Shown in pieces: positions 1 to 5,572 of a DNA stretch of 8,191 nucleotides. The DNA lies in the NCBI GenBank assembly GCA_003648225.1, contig QMOL01000126.1:1-8191 (forward strand), given 5' to 3'. A model generated the notes under the pieces. It worked only from the letters and a program-made list of their open reading frames with translations, ran no database searches and was not told where the DNA came from. The first letter of the stretch is position 1. Each line of letters opens with the position of its first letter. Made by a program: the position numbers and the translations under genes. The DNA is from Chlamydiota bacterium. GTDB taxonomy: Bacteria > Auribacterota > UBA3054 > B51-G9.

Positions 1-2
1 CT

Positions 3-65
3 CCGCAGCCATCGGCAGCGGCTACAACCGAACACCAAATTCCGCAGCCGTCGGCAGCGGCTACA
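3..65 (+). repeat. Two direct copies of a GC-rich 24-bp dispersed repeat
   Basis: Copies at 3-26 and 42-65 differ at one position (A or G at unit position 9). Each begins CCGCAGCC and ends GGCTACA, and 15 bp separate them. Related copies in the same orientation lie at 4967-4990 (about 22/24 identical to the first) and 8077-8100 (about 21/24). The unit holds short self-complementary segments (AGCCG/CGGCT in the second copy), so it can fold into a small GC-rich hairpin. It lies just past the 3' end of the minus-strand gene ending at 94, where it might also affect transcript ends. No T-tract follows, so this is not called a terminator. The rest of 1-93 shows nothing else. Confidence 0.8.
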
Positions 66-93
66 GAAGATGGAGAACGTTTCCGACCCCACC

Positions 94-768
94 TTATTTC
101 ACTATCTTTTCTAAAGAAATATTTGTAAATTCACCGGTGCTGGCGATTCCGCCGTAACCCATATGGACATAAACTGTAGCAATGCCGGTAACCAGATTAG
201 TGAAAATAAGATCTTTTTTCCACCATTGATTGCATTCCGACATCCAAACGATTTGTTTTTCTTTTTGAGGTGGGAGATAGAATCCGATTCGTCCACCAAA
301 GATAATATTATTATTAATTGCAACTGTTGATTTTGCAATTCCGCTCAATTTGTAAACTGTATTGGATTCAACACTGACCTGTTGCTGAATTCCGACCAGT
401 TTTTTCATTGGATTTTCGATTCTAACAGCATTTTTAAATTTTCCTCCGTTAACATTAATAAATTTAACAGTTTTAGAAAAAGTTTTTGCCGCATTCCACA
501 ATTGCCAGTTTTTCAATTTATTATTAAACGAACCATTTTTAAGTATATTTGGTTTTTCAACAACTTTCGATTCCGTTCGCATATTAATTACAGATGAAGG
601 TTTCACTTTATCAATTACTTTTTTATCGGAATAAAAACTTACTTTATTTTTTTGATCAACAGGTGCCCGTTTAGCCATAACGACATTTGGTAAATAGTAG
701 TATCGCCATCCGAAAAGGGCTGTAATTGCTATTATCACGGTTATAATTATAAATAATTTAGTTTTCAT
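94..768 (-). CDS. Membrane-anchored protein with a carbohydrate-binding-module-like domain
   Basis: 224 residues. Residues 4-20 form one hydrophobic helix after the basic start MKTK. No convincing signal-peptidase site follows, so it is probably an uncleaved signal anchor with the rest outside the cytoplasmic membrane. Residues about 35-72 are a polar, basic linker. Residues about 73-224 resemble the CBM4/9-type galactose-binding-like beta sandwich: an opening ILKNGSFNNKLKNWQLWN segment (N78-G79-S80, W88), a central IQQQVSVESNTVYKLSG strand pair typical of these modules, and a closing FTNISLEKI strand. This assignment rests on pattern resemblance only, and the ligand is unknown. The ATG lies inside the last codons of the upstream gene (11-bp overlap), which suggests translational coupling; a GAGGAAAG stretch at 781-788 is a rather distant possible ribosome site. 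No catalytic domain is present. It may bind cell-surface polysaccharide. Confidence 0.65.
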   Translation of the reverse strand: MKTKLFIIITVIIAITALFGWRYYYLPNVVMAKRAPVDQKNKVSFYSDKKVIDKVKPSSVINMRTESKVVEKPNILKNGSFNNKLKNWQLWNAAKTFSKTVKFINVNGGKFKNAVRIENPMKKLVGIQQQVSVESNTVYKLSGIAKSTVAINNNIIFGGRIGFYLPPQKEKQIVWMSECNQWWKKDLIFTNLVTGIATVYVHMGYGGIASTGEFTNISLEKIVK

Positions 769-1201
769 ATTTTTCTGATACTTTCCTCACTAAATTTTGC
801 AATAGTGGATATGGTTTATCGAGTTTATTAACAGGTTTGATTTTCTTATGTTTAATATTAATTATTTTTTCATTAAGTATTTCATCGACAGATAGAAATA
901 TTTTAAACACAATATTTTTAACGGAAATATTTTTCACATTAAAAGCAATAACCATATCATTATTACCCGCTTTGCACGGAATGGTAATAAGTTCCCAACC
1001 TATTCCTTTATTAGCTGCAACGCCAACAAATTTTTTATTTATCAAACTATTATTAATTTTAAGATGCTTATTAAGTAATAATTTCACTTTTACTTTTGTT
1101 AAATCGGGAACAAAAACTTTACATTTAAAAACGCCGTTTGACAAAAGCTCGCTACTTATAATTTTAGCATTCAAATTATCAAACCGTTTTTCAATCAACA
1201 T
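758..1201 (-). CDS. Hypothetical lysine/isoleucine/asparagine-rich protein, first gene of a two-gene operon
   Basis: I do not recognise this protein. From the ATG at 1201 it has 147 residues; an in-frame ATG at 1228 would add nine (MNPMKGGQI). The 1201 start is preferred because GGGTGGG (1208-1214) sits 6 nt upstream as a possible ribosome site, and because a possible promoter with TTGACA at 1245-1250 would start transcription downstream of 1228. The product is basic, has no signal peptide or membrane helix, and shows alternating hydrophobic stretches (residues about 25-45 and 80-105) suggesting a beta-rich fold, followed by a lysine-rich segment (IKHKKIKPVNK) and a short helical tail. It overlaps the next gene by 11 bp, so the two products probably act together, perhaps at the cell surface. 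Confidence 0.6.
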   Translation of the reverse strand: MLIEKRFDNLNAKIISSELLSNGVFKCKVFVPDLTKVKVKLLLNKHLKINNSLINKKFVGVAANKGIGWELITIPCKAGNNDMVIAFNVKNISVKNIVFKIFLSVDEILNEKIINIKHKKIKPVNKLDKPYPLLQNLVRKVSEKYEN

Positions 1202-1223
1202 AATTTGCCCACCCTTCATCGGA

Positions 1224-1250
1224 TTCATATTTAATTGTATGTGGTGTCAA
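1224..1250 (-). promoter_or_regulatory. Possible promoter for the two-gene minus-strand operon
   Basis: On the minus strand a perfect TTGACA box lies at 1250-1245. The best -10 is only TATGAA at 1229-1224 with a short 15-bp spacer; a 17-bp spacer gives the poor TGAATC. If used, transcription would begin near 1217, past the ATG at 1228 and upstream of the ATG at 1201. It is divergent from the plus-strand promoter at 1304-1332. Confidence 0.25.
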
Positions 1251-1303
1251 GAAAACAAATCCCCTCTAAAAAATTCATTGAGTAAAGAAATGTAAGAAGT
1301 GGG

Positions 1304-1332
1304 TTTACAATAATCATCTCATATATTATAAT
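1304..1332 (+). promoter_or_regulatory. Near-consensus sigma70-type promoter of the DUF3859-like gene
   Basis: TTTACA (1304-1309) and a perfect TATAAT (1327-1332) are separated by exactly 17 bp. Transcription should start about 6-8 nt after the -10, near 1338-1340. The ATG is at 1343, so the 5' untranslated region would be about 3-5 nt. No Shine-Dalgarno sequence precedes the ATG. Confidence 0.7.
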
Positions 1333-1342
1333 AATATTTATT

Positions 1343-1795
1343 ATGGCAAAAAAGAAAATTGAAATAAGCATACATAGTTTTGGTATCTACACACCATGGA
1401 AATCAAAAGGCAAAGAGATTCCTAAGCCGGTTGAATTCACTACTGACATACCTATTACGCCGGATGTAGAGTTTGGATATGTGTTAAGAATTAAAAATGG
1501 TCGCAGGGAAAAAATTACTTTTCGAACTGAGCATCCTCCATTCAAAGATGCAAATGGAAAAGTCATGCCTCCTTTTACCGGTGTAGAACACATAAAAGAA
1601 AATAATTATCTTCTTTTTATTGGCGATACAGTATGGGAACCAATAGAAACTAAAGCCGGCAGGTGGAGAATCACAGCATATCACAATAGGAAAGTAGTGG
1701 CCGACAAGGTTTTCACATTATTTAGTCAACCATTAAAACCACTTAAATATAGAAAAGGCGGAGGGGGAGCGACTGATACCGTGCCCTTAGCGTAA
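1343..1795 (+). CDS. DUF3859-like protein of unknown function
   Basis: 150 residues, no signal peptide or membrane helix, so probably cytoplasmic. The layout matches what I recall of the DUF3859 family: an opening strand with S-x-G-I-Y (SFGIYTPW, residues 12-19), a proline-rich turn leading to a V-E-x-T-x-x-I-P segment (30-38), a strand pair ending in the paired prolines of EHPPF (63-67), and a closing W-E-P...GRWRITAY...KVFTLF block (98-127). It reads as a small beta-sandwich domain that nearly fills the protein. The last residues form a Gly tract and a short tail (GGGGATDTVPLA). No function is established for the family as far as I know. The gene is monocistronic, divergent from the 758-1201 operon and convergent with the kinase gene. 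Its promoter is the best in the window and implies a leaderless mRNA. Family assignment is from memory of the pattern, not from a search. Confidence 0.7.
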   Translation: MAKKKIEISIHSFGIYTPWKSKGKEIPKPVEFTTDIPITPDVEFGYVLRIKNGRREKITFRTEHPPFKDANGKVMPPFTGVEHIKENNYLLFIGDTVWEPIETKAGRWRITAYHNRKVVADKVFTLFSQPLKPLKYRKGGGGATDTVPLA

Positions 1796-1835
1796 AATAC
1801 GAAACGGGCTGATAACAAAGTACGTATGGCTTACG
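1791..1835. other. Imperfect inverted repeat across two convergent gene ends
   Basis: CGTAA (1791-1795) can pair with TTACG (1831-1835), and ATACG (1797-1801) with CGTAT (1823-1827), giving 5+5 bp around a small internal loop and a 21-nt loop. The arms include the stop codons of both convergent genes. A T-rich run (1855-1859) lies about 20 nt beyond on the plus side, not adjacent, so terminator function is only a possibility. Confidence 0.3.
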
Positions 1836-3492
1836 ATTTCATTCCTTTTTGTATAATTTTCTTTTCAGCGCGATCGCGTACCGAGACTATCAGTTGTCTG
1901 ACATCGATAATTTCGTTTTGTTTTTTGAGATAGATTCTCATAAAATACCGTATTTCAGGATTTGAGACAAAAGGGTAAAGGGCTGCGTATAGACGTGCGA
2001 GATCGCGGATGCGACGGGGCCACGGAATAAAATTGTAAAATTTAGCGGCATCGAGGTCGGTAAAAAAAGCGCGGGGATTTTTTTCATCGATGTTAAGTAT
2101 AAGTAAATTACTTGATTTTAAGTCGCCATGTTCTGTTCCGCTATTGTGAAGCAGTGCGATTTGCGCGGCGATTTCACGTATTATTTTCAATTTTTGTTTT
2201 TTGAGATTCGGGGTTGAAAATCTGAGTAGAGCAGATTCGCTTGTAATAGCGTTTGATAATGATTCCCAAGCTATAATGCCGCCGCGTGAAGTCCATGCGA
2301 CCAAGAGAGGTTTCGGTGTATTAATGTGCAGGTTTCTTAATCGCCAGCAAGCTTTCCAATTACGGTGTGATTTAGATTTATGGAAGTGAGCCATAATTTT
2401 TTCACGCAAGGAGTTACGGTATCTATACTGTTTAATGAAGAGATTTCCCTGCGGGTGTGACCACATGCCTACGGCGACAGAAGGTCTATTTTTAATAATA
2501 GTAACATTTGCATTAAGGAACCAATTTGCGTCACTAAGGAGATTAATGAGATCATTGATAAGTTGTTTAGAAGCACCGCGATACAGCCAGGCATTTTCAA
2601 AGATATGGAGGTAATTATTATCGGGAATAAAATCATTTACAGCCATGAAATTTTTATTTGAAGAGAGGCATCGTTTATTTCTGGATTTTGCCTGATAAAT
2701 AGAATAGAGTCGTGATTTTTTTCCTATTTCAAAGAGAAGGTTTTTCCATTCCCAGTCTGCCACTTCGTTATTATTATCAGTCAATTCATCAAATTTCTGA
2801 AGATAAGTTTTAATAAAAACGGCTCTGACACCAAGAGGCACTTTTTTGCCGAGGCAATGGTTGAGTTGAACCAAATCGCTGACAAAATTGGATCTGCTAA
2901 AGCAATTAAGTTTTGATCGCTGGAAATCAGTGATCAGCCATTTCCCTGATTTTGGATTTAAAGCAGGTGGAATTTGCGGTGGGATGTAGAGCAGGTTACC
3001 TGAATGCAAGTCGCCGTGATGCACAGCGGCAAAGTGAACTTTTGCGATTGTTTCTGCCAGTTGTCTTGCAGCATATAAGGTTTTTTTTATGCTTTTGGGT
3101 GGCCTGATATTATCGAATGTAACGGCATTGTCAATGAATTCAACAGCGATCCATGAATTGATTAAGGAATCGCCTTTTTGTGATCCGAAGGCAAGTGGAG
3201 TTGGAGTTAGCACGTTATTATTTGAGAGATGGTTAAGAATAACCCATTCTTTTTTTGCGGGTGATTTTCCAAGATACCATTTTAATTTTTCTATAAAAGT
3301 TGAAGCTACAAAATGTTTAACCAAGATCTTTTTATTAGAATCATCAATAGTAAATGAAAAAACGTTGCGATGATAACCGGATTTTTTTATCGGCATGGCG
3401 TAACTTTGGATATAAGCAGCCGGATCACTCCAGAAGTCGGGAGAGATTTGTTTTGTAAGATCGGTATTATTTTTTATCCAAGTTGTATTCAT
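1831..3492 (-). CDS. Tandem LPS-kinase-family protein (two WaaP/InaA-like kinase domains)
   Basis: 553 residues from the ATG at 3492; an in-frame GTG at 3510 would add six, and neither has a clear ribosome site. Two protein-kinase-like domains of the lipopolysaccharide kinase (Kdo/WaaP/InaA) superfamily are fused. Domain 1 (about 35-260): ATP lysine K59 in ILVKHF, E82 in KEW, catalytic loop HGDLHSGN at 159-166 (D161, N166), metal-binding D189 in TDFQR. Domain 2 (about 300-535): K354 in LFIKQYR, HGDLKSSN at 455-462 (D457, N462), D479 in TDLDAAK, then RRIRDLARL (493-501), a signature of this family. Both domains therefore keep the main catalytic residues; only the helix-C glutamate differs, with Asn378 at the place of E82. 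The family phosphorylates sugars of the LPS inner core at the cytoplasmic face of the inner membrane; here the exact sugar is unknown. It follows the heptosyltransferase gene by about 70 nt on the same strand and is probably cotranscribed. A single-domain enzyme is about 250 residues, so this is a double-length fusion. Confidence 0.85.
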   Translation of the reverse strand: MNTTWIKNNTDLTKQISPDFWSDPAAYIQSYAMPIKKSGYHRNVFSFTIDDSNKKILVKHFVASTFIEKLKWYLGKSPAKKEWVILNHLSNNNVLTPTPLAFGSQKGDSLINSWIAVEFIDNAVTFDNIRPPKSIKKTLYAARQLAETIAKVHFAAVHHGDLHSGNLLYIPPQIPPALNPKSGKWLITDFQRSKLNCFSRSNFVSDLVQLNHCLGKKVPLGVRAVFIKTYLQKFDELTDNNNEVADWEWKNLLFEIGKKSRLYSIYQAKSRNKRCLSSNKNFMAVNDFIPDNNYLHIFENAWLYRGASKQLINDLINLLSDANWFLNANVTIIKNRPSVAVGMWSHPQGNLFIKQYRYRNSLREKIMAHFHKSKSHRNWKACWRLRNLHINTPKPLLVAWTSRGGIIAWESLSNAITSESALLRFSTPNLKKQKLKIIREIAAQIALLHNSGTEHGDLKSSNLLILNIDEKNPRAFFTDLDAAKFYNFIPWPRRIRDLARLYAALYPFVSNPEIRYFMRIYLKKQNEIIDVRQLIVSVRDRAEKKIIQKGMKS

Positions 3493-3564
3493 TGTTATTT
3501 GTAGAACCACTTTGCTGTGTTTCGCAACGTTTTCTGCGGTGTATTTTATTTATTACTTTTCTTA

Positions 3565-4692
3565 TTAAATATACCAGAAAAGCGAAAAACAAGCAAGAGG
3601 GCATGGTGATTTTTGATATGCATTTTGGCATGCTTGCCATGCTTCATGAACAGAAATGGAATCGACACATTTTTTTTCTTTTGGACAGATTTGATATTTG
3701 CACGGATTGCACGGGAAGGGATGAAACAACTCAATTCGCGGAACTGAGCTTTCCGGCACACGCCATCTGTAATAATCCGCCGCACTGTAAAGGACAACCG
3801 CGGGAGTATTCATAGCGGTAGCGATAAACGCCGGACCCGAATCGGGGCCAAAAAAGAGGGATGCTTTTTCCATTATTACGGCGCATTCACCGAGAGAGGT
3901 TTCCCCTGACAGCGATAGACAATTATCCCCTATTAAATTTGAAAGGCTATCATTTTTTAATTTTTCGGTTTTCCCGCCGATCAGAATAATTTTAGCATTA
4001 AATTTATCAATCATTGAATTAAAGATTTGAACGTATCTTTCATCAGGCCAATTTTTGGCTTCACGTTTTGAATATGGAGCAGAAATTATGAATTTTTCAT
4101 TTTCAGTTATGCCATATTTTCTCAACAGATCATTTGCGGATTTGAGTTCATTTTTTGTGTACCAGAACTCAAGTTTTTTAGAGATGGGAATAAATTCATC
4201 CCGGGCTGCTTGCGCGCTCGGGATAAGATTTGTATTAATATCATCGATTACGTCTTCAACAAGTCGAAGACAATTTTCAATTTCAGTCCTTGAAGAATCA
4301 TAAACGGGATGTATATGAAGTTTTGACGGGAGCTTTTCACTGGTGATTTTGCCGTGATTTGATACTGTGGAGAAACCGGCGATGTTTTTAGCGCCGCCAA
4401 GTAAAGCCCAAGGCACGCGACCTAAATCCTGAGGTGATATGATAAAGTAATCTATTTTCCTTTTTCTGAATTCTTTAATAAGACGGATTTTTTCGCTTAA
4501 GCTACGATTATTGACAATAATCATTTCATCAATATAAGGACAATTCTTCATTACTTCTACACCGCCGGCATGTTTAGCGAGGAGAGTAATATTAGCGTTT
4601 GGGAATGACTGCCGCAATGCGCGTGCGGCGGGAACAAAGACGAGAGCATCGCCGATATTCTGCAGTCTTGTAATCAGAAAGTTTACAGGCAT
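3565..4692 (-). CDS. Glycosyltransferase family 9 (ADP-heptose:LPS heptosyltransferase-like)
   Basis: 375 residues from the ATG at 4692 (a GTG at 4701 would add three; neither has a clear ribosome site). GT9 enzymes transfer heptose from ADP-heptose to the LPS core on the cytoplasmic side. Visible landmarks: N-terminal Rossmann start with RLQNIGDAL (9-17) followed by PAARALR; the interdomain region leading to APYSKREAKNWPDERY (205-220), the usual 'sugar-nucleotide side' segment; the donor-site motif GPDSGP (282-287) followed by AFIATAMNTPAVVLY; and a C-terminal cysteine cluster C328-x2-C331-x4-C336-x5-C342, common in this family. The length is typical and the gene looks intact. A short cysteine-containing tail (SPCPLACFSLF) follows the expected end. 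It is upstream of the double LPS kinase, which fits one core-assembly operon. Which heptose position it serves (WaaC, WaaF or WaaQ type) cannot be decided from sequence alone. Confidence 0.88.
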   Translation of the reverse strand: MPVNFLITRLQNIGDALVFVPAARALRQSFPNANITLLAKHAGGVEVMKNCPYIDEMIIVNNRSLSEKIRLIKEFRKRKIDYFIISPQDLGRVPWALLGGAKNIAGFSTVSNHGKITSEKLPSKLHIHPVYDSSRTEIENCLRLVEDVIDDINTNLIPSAQAARDEFIPISKKLEFWYTKNELKSANDLLRKYGITENEKFIISAPYSKREAKNWPDERYVQIFNSMIDKFNAKIILIGGKTEKLKNDSLSNLIGDNCLSLSGETSLGECAVIMEKASLFFGPDSGPAFIATAMNTPAVVLYSAADYYRWRVPESSVPRIELFHPFPCNPCKYQICPKEKKCVDSISVHEAWQACQNAYQKSPCPLACFSLFWYI

Positions 4693-4714
4693 TAAATTCA
4701 CGAATTCATATTAA

Positions 4715-4783
4715 TTAATTTTTCAAATCACAACTTATCCCAAGACCGTAAGAGACTTGCGGATAAGGTACGTAAGGCAACAT
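4715..4783 (-). CDS. Possible 22-codon upstream ORF in the heptosyltransferase leader
   Basis: An ATG at 4783 opens a frame of 22 codons (begins MLPYVPYPQV) ending in TAA at 4715, 22 nt before the GT9 ATG. It lies wholly in the predicted leader and spans the stem-loop at 4734-4767. No ribosome site precedes it, and its content may simply reflect the inverted-repeat sequence. It could be a leader peptide or chance. Confidence 0.2.
   Translation of the reverse strand: MLPYVPYPQVSYGLGISCDLKN
4734..4767 (-). promoter_or_regulatory. Stem-loop in the predicted leader of the heptosyltransferase gene
   Basis: Arms at 4734-4744 (CTTATCCCAAG) and 4756-4767 (CTTGCGGATAAG) pair over 11 bp with one bulged base and an 11-nt loop. 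A second pairing inside it, between 4745-4754 and 4755-4763 (CCGTAAG/CTTGCGG on the plus strand), uses the same CAAG/CTTG bases and so excludes the full outer stem. It sits about 40 nt before the GT9 start codon and downstream of the predicted promoter. No T-tract follows on either strand. Role unknown; it could be a leader regulator, a protein-binding operator or a repeat remnant. Confidence 0.4.
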
Positions 4784-4810
4784 AAATATTAACATTAAAG
4801 TATAGATAAT

Positions 4811-4819
4811 ATTATAACA
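4811..4819 (-). promoter_or_regulatory. Extended -10 promoter candidate for the heptosyltransferase/kinase operon
   Basis: The minus strand reads TGTTATAAT, a perfect -10 with the TGn extension. No good -35 lies 16-18 bp upstream, as is usual for extended -10 promoters. A start near 4804 would give a leader of roughly 110 nt that includes the stem-loop at 4734-4767. The local AT richness makes chance matches likely. Confidence 0.4.
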
Positions 4820-4858
4820 GAAAAGGAGATAAAAGTGGTAATCACTTGTCGTACCGGA

Positions 4859-5050
4859 GGTGCATGTAAATTTTCGGGGTTGGTTGATAAGAACTGCATT
4901 GAAGTTAGATAAGTTATACTCCATTTATCCATCTGCTGTAGCCGCCCTCGCTGAGGGCGGAATTCACCGCAGCCAGCGGCAGTGGCTACAGAAGAAGTTG
5001 GCAGAGCCCTGCAAGGGCGGAATGAAAGTTTGCGAGAATAAGTCATGCCG
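4859..5050 (+). repeat. Dispersed repeat, copy A (interrupted)
   Basis: This shares three ordered landmarks with 8111-8175: a 20-bp block at 4859-4878 (19/20 identical to 8111-8130), TTAGATAA at 4905-4912 (8138-8145), and AGTCATGCCG at 5041-5050 (AGTCGTGCCG at 8166-8175). The second and third landmarks are about 130 bp apart here but under 30 bp apart in the other copy; the extra length is the GC-rich module at 4935-5028. An open frame through this stretch (4860-5066) is not a believable gene. With the leader of the GT9 gene on the left and the crcB upstream region on the right, it fills the otherwise gene-free stretch 4702-5187. Confidence 0.65.
4935..5028 (+). repeat. GC-rich palindromic module lodged inside the dispersed repeat
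   Basis: About 94 bp, much richer in GC than its surroundings. It contains a hairpin of 8 bp with a 3-nt loop (CCGCCCTC at 4942-4949, GAGGGCGG at 4953-4960), outer arms CTGTAGCC (4936-4943) and GGCTACAG (4984-4991), one 24-bp unit at 4967-4990, and a second small hairpin GCCCT/AGGGC (5006-5010/5014-5018). The GGGCGGAAT segment recurs after both hairpins. This organisation resembles REP/BIME-type palindromic elements. No transposase is seen in the window. Confidence 0.7.
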
Positions 5051-5137
5051 CCCTTTCAGGACATAATATTTGTAGAAGCCAAAGATTGGAGGGTGATTTA
5101 TTTTGCGATGCTTATGGTAAATTTATAAAAAAAATAG

Positions 5138-5143
5138 TATAAT
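5138..5143 (+). promoter_or_regulatory. Possible -10 box for crcB-DUF190
   Basis: A perfect TATAAT lies at 5138-5143, about 45 nt before the crcB ATG. No good -35 is found at 16-18 bp (TGGTAA at 5115-5120 is poor). The leader (5144-5187) is AT-rich and has no fluoride-riboswitch-like core. Confidence 0.35.
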
Positions 5144-5187
5144 TGACCAGAAACCAATTAGATTTTATATTTAATAAATTTAAAATT

Positions 5188-5568
5188 ATGAGAATTATTA
5201 TAGCAATAGGATTAGGTGGTGCATGCGGTTCTGTACTGCGATATTTAGTAGCTGGTTGGGTGCAGGGATTATCACGCAGTACAAATTTTCCGGTAGGAAC
5301 ACTTTCAGTGAATATTATTGGGAGTTTAGTAATAGGCATACTTGCCGGATACAGTGAAAACATTGGAGTATTTGGTCCGGCTACACGAGCATTTTTATTA
5401 ATAGGTTTGCTTGGTGGATTCACCACCTTCTCGACATTTGCGTATGAAACGATGGCTATGACTCGTGATGCGCAATTTTTATCAGCGTTTATGAACATAG
5501 GGTTACAAGTTATAACAGGATTATTTGCCGCATGGCTTGGGTATAGATTACATTTACTTATGAGGTGA
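5188..5568 (+). CDS. crcB: CrcB/Fluc fluoride ion channel
   Basis: 126 residues from the ATG at 5188, the usual size. Fluc proteins are dual-topology homodimers in the inner membrane that let fluoride leave the cell and so give fluoride resistance. Four hydrophobic helices are visible at about 1-22, 36-54, 64-86 and 98-120. Family motifs: GGACGSVLRY (10-19), FPVGTLSVNIIGS (34-46) with the pore-lining Asn42, and GLLGGFTTFSTF (73-84), whose Phe81 and Phe84 match the two phenylalanines that flank the fluoride path and whose TTFST region forms the central sodium site in characterised members. An upstream in-frame TTG at 5143 is rejected because it overlaps a candidate -10 box and adds a polar extension unlike the family. 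No Shine-Dalgarno precedes the ATG. It is followed 4 nt later by a DUF190 gene; single-gene copies imply an antiparallel homodimer rather than the two-gene heterodimer type. Confidence 0.95.
   Translation: MRIIIAIGLGGACGSVLRYLVAGWVQGLSRSTNFPVGTLSVNIIGSLVIGILAGYSENIGVFGPATRAFLLIGLLGGFTTFSTFAYETMAMTRDAQFLSAFMNIGLQVITGLFAAWLGYRLHLLMR
5562..5567 (+). promoter_or_regulatory. Ribosome binding site of the DUF190 gene, inside the end of crcB
   Basis: GAGGTG lies 5 nt before the ATG at 5573 and includes the crcB stop codon (TGA, 5566-5568). It is the strongest Shine-Dalgarno in the window and suggests coupled translation of the two genes. Confidence 0.75.
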
Positions 5569-5572
5569 AAAC

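Noticed and set aside
3..65. Possible CRISPR array (24-bp repeats with a 15-bp spacer)
   Set aside because: Only two units, a spacer too short, further single copies elsewhere in the window, and no cas gene.
837..1295. Plus-strand 152-codon frame opposite the hypothetical gene, with hydrophobic N-terminus
   Set aside because: The opposite frame has a ribosome site and an 11-bp overlap with a downstream membrane-anchored gene; the plus frame shows neither and its hydrophobicity mirrors the AT-rich lysine codons opposite.
3601..3650. GCATGC/GGCA-TGCC palindromic run near the heptosyltransferase 3' end
   Set aside because: It lies inside the coding region and is explained by the codons there; the stems are only about 4 bp.
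3546..3797. Separate small minus-strand gene at the 3' end of the heptosyltransferase
   Set aside because: It overlaps the conserved cysteine cluster of the GT9 gene in another frame and has no support of its own.
4860..5066. 68-codon plus-strand open frame starting MHVNFRGW
   Set aside because: It runs through the dispersed repeat and its inserted palindromes, so its codons reflect repeat sequence; no promoter or ribosome site supports it.
5070..5187. Fluoride riboswitch upstream of crcB
   Set aside because: A GGAGGGTGAT stretch at 5087-5096 looked suggestive, but the remaining core elements and pseudoknot partners are absent, and it lies upstream of the candidate -10 box at 5138.
5143..5187. 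Earlier TTG start for crcB
   Set aside because: It would add 15 polar residues not found in the family and overlaps the candidate -10 box; the ATG at 5188 gives the normal 126-residue protein.
5112..5498. Antisense open frame opposite crcB
   Set aside because: It is the reverse-complement shadow of a well-conserved channel gene, with low-complexity content and no family resemblance.
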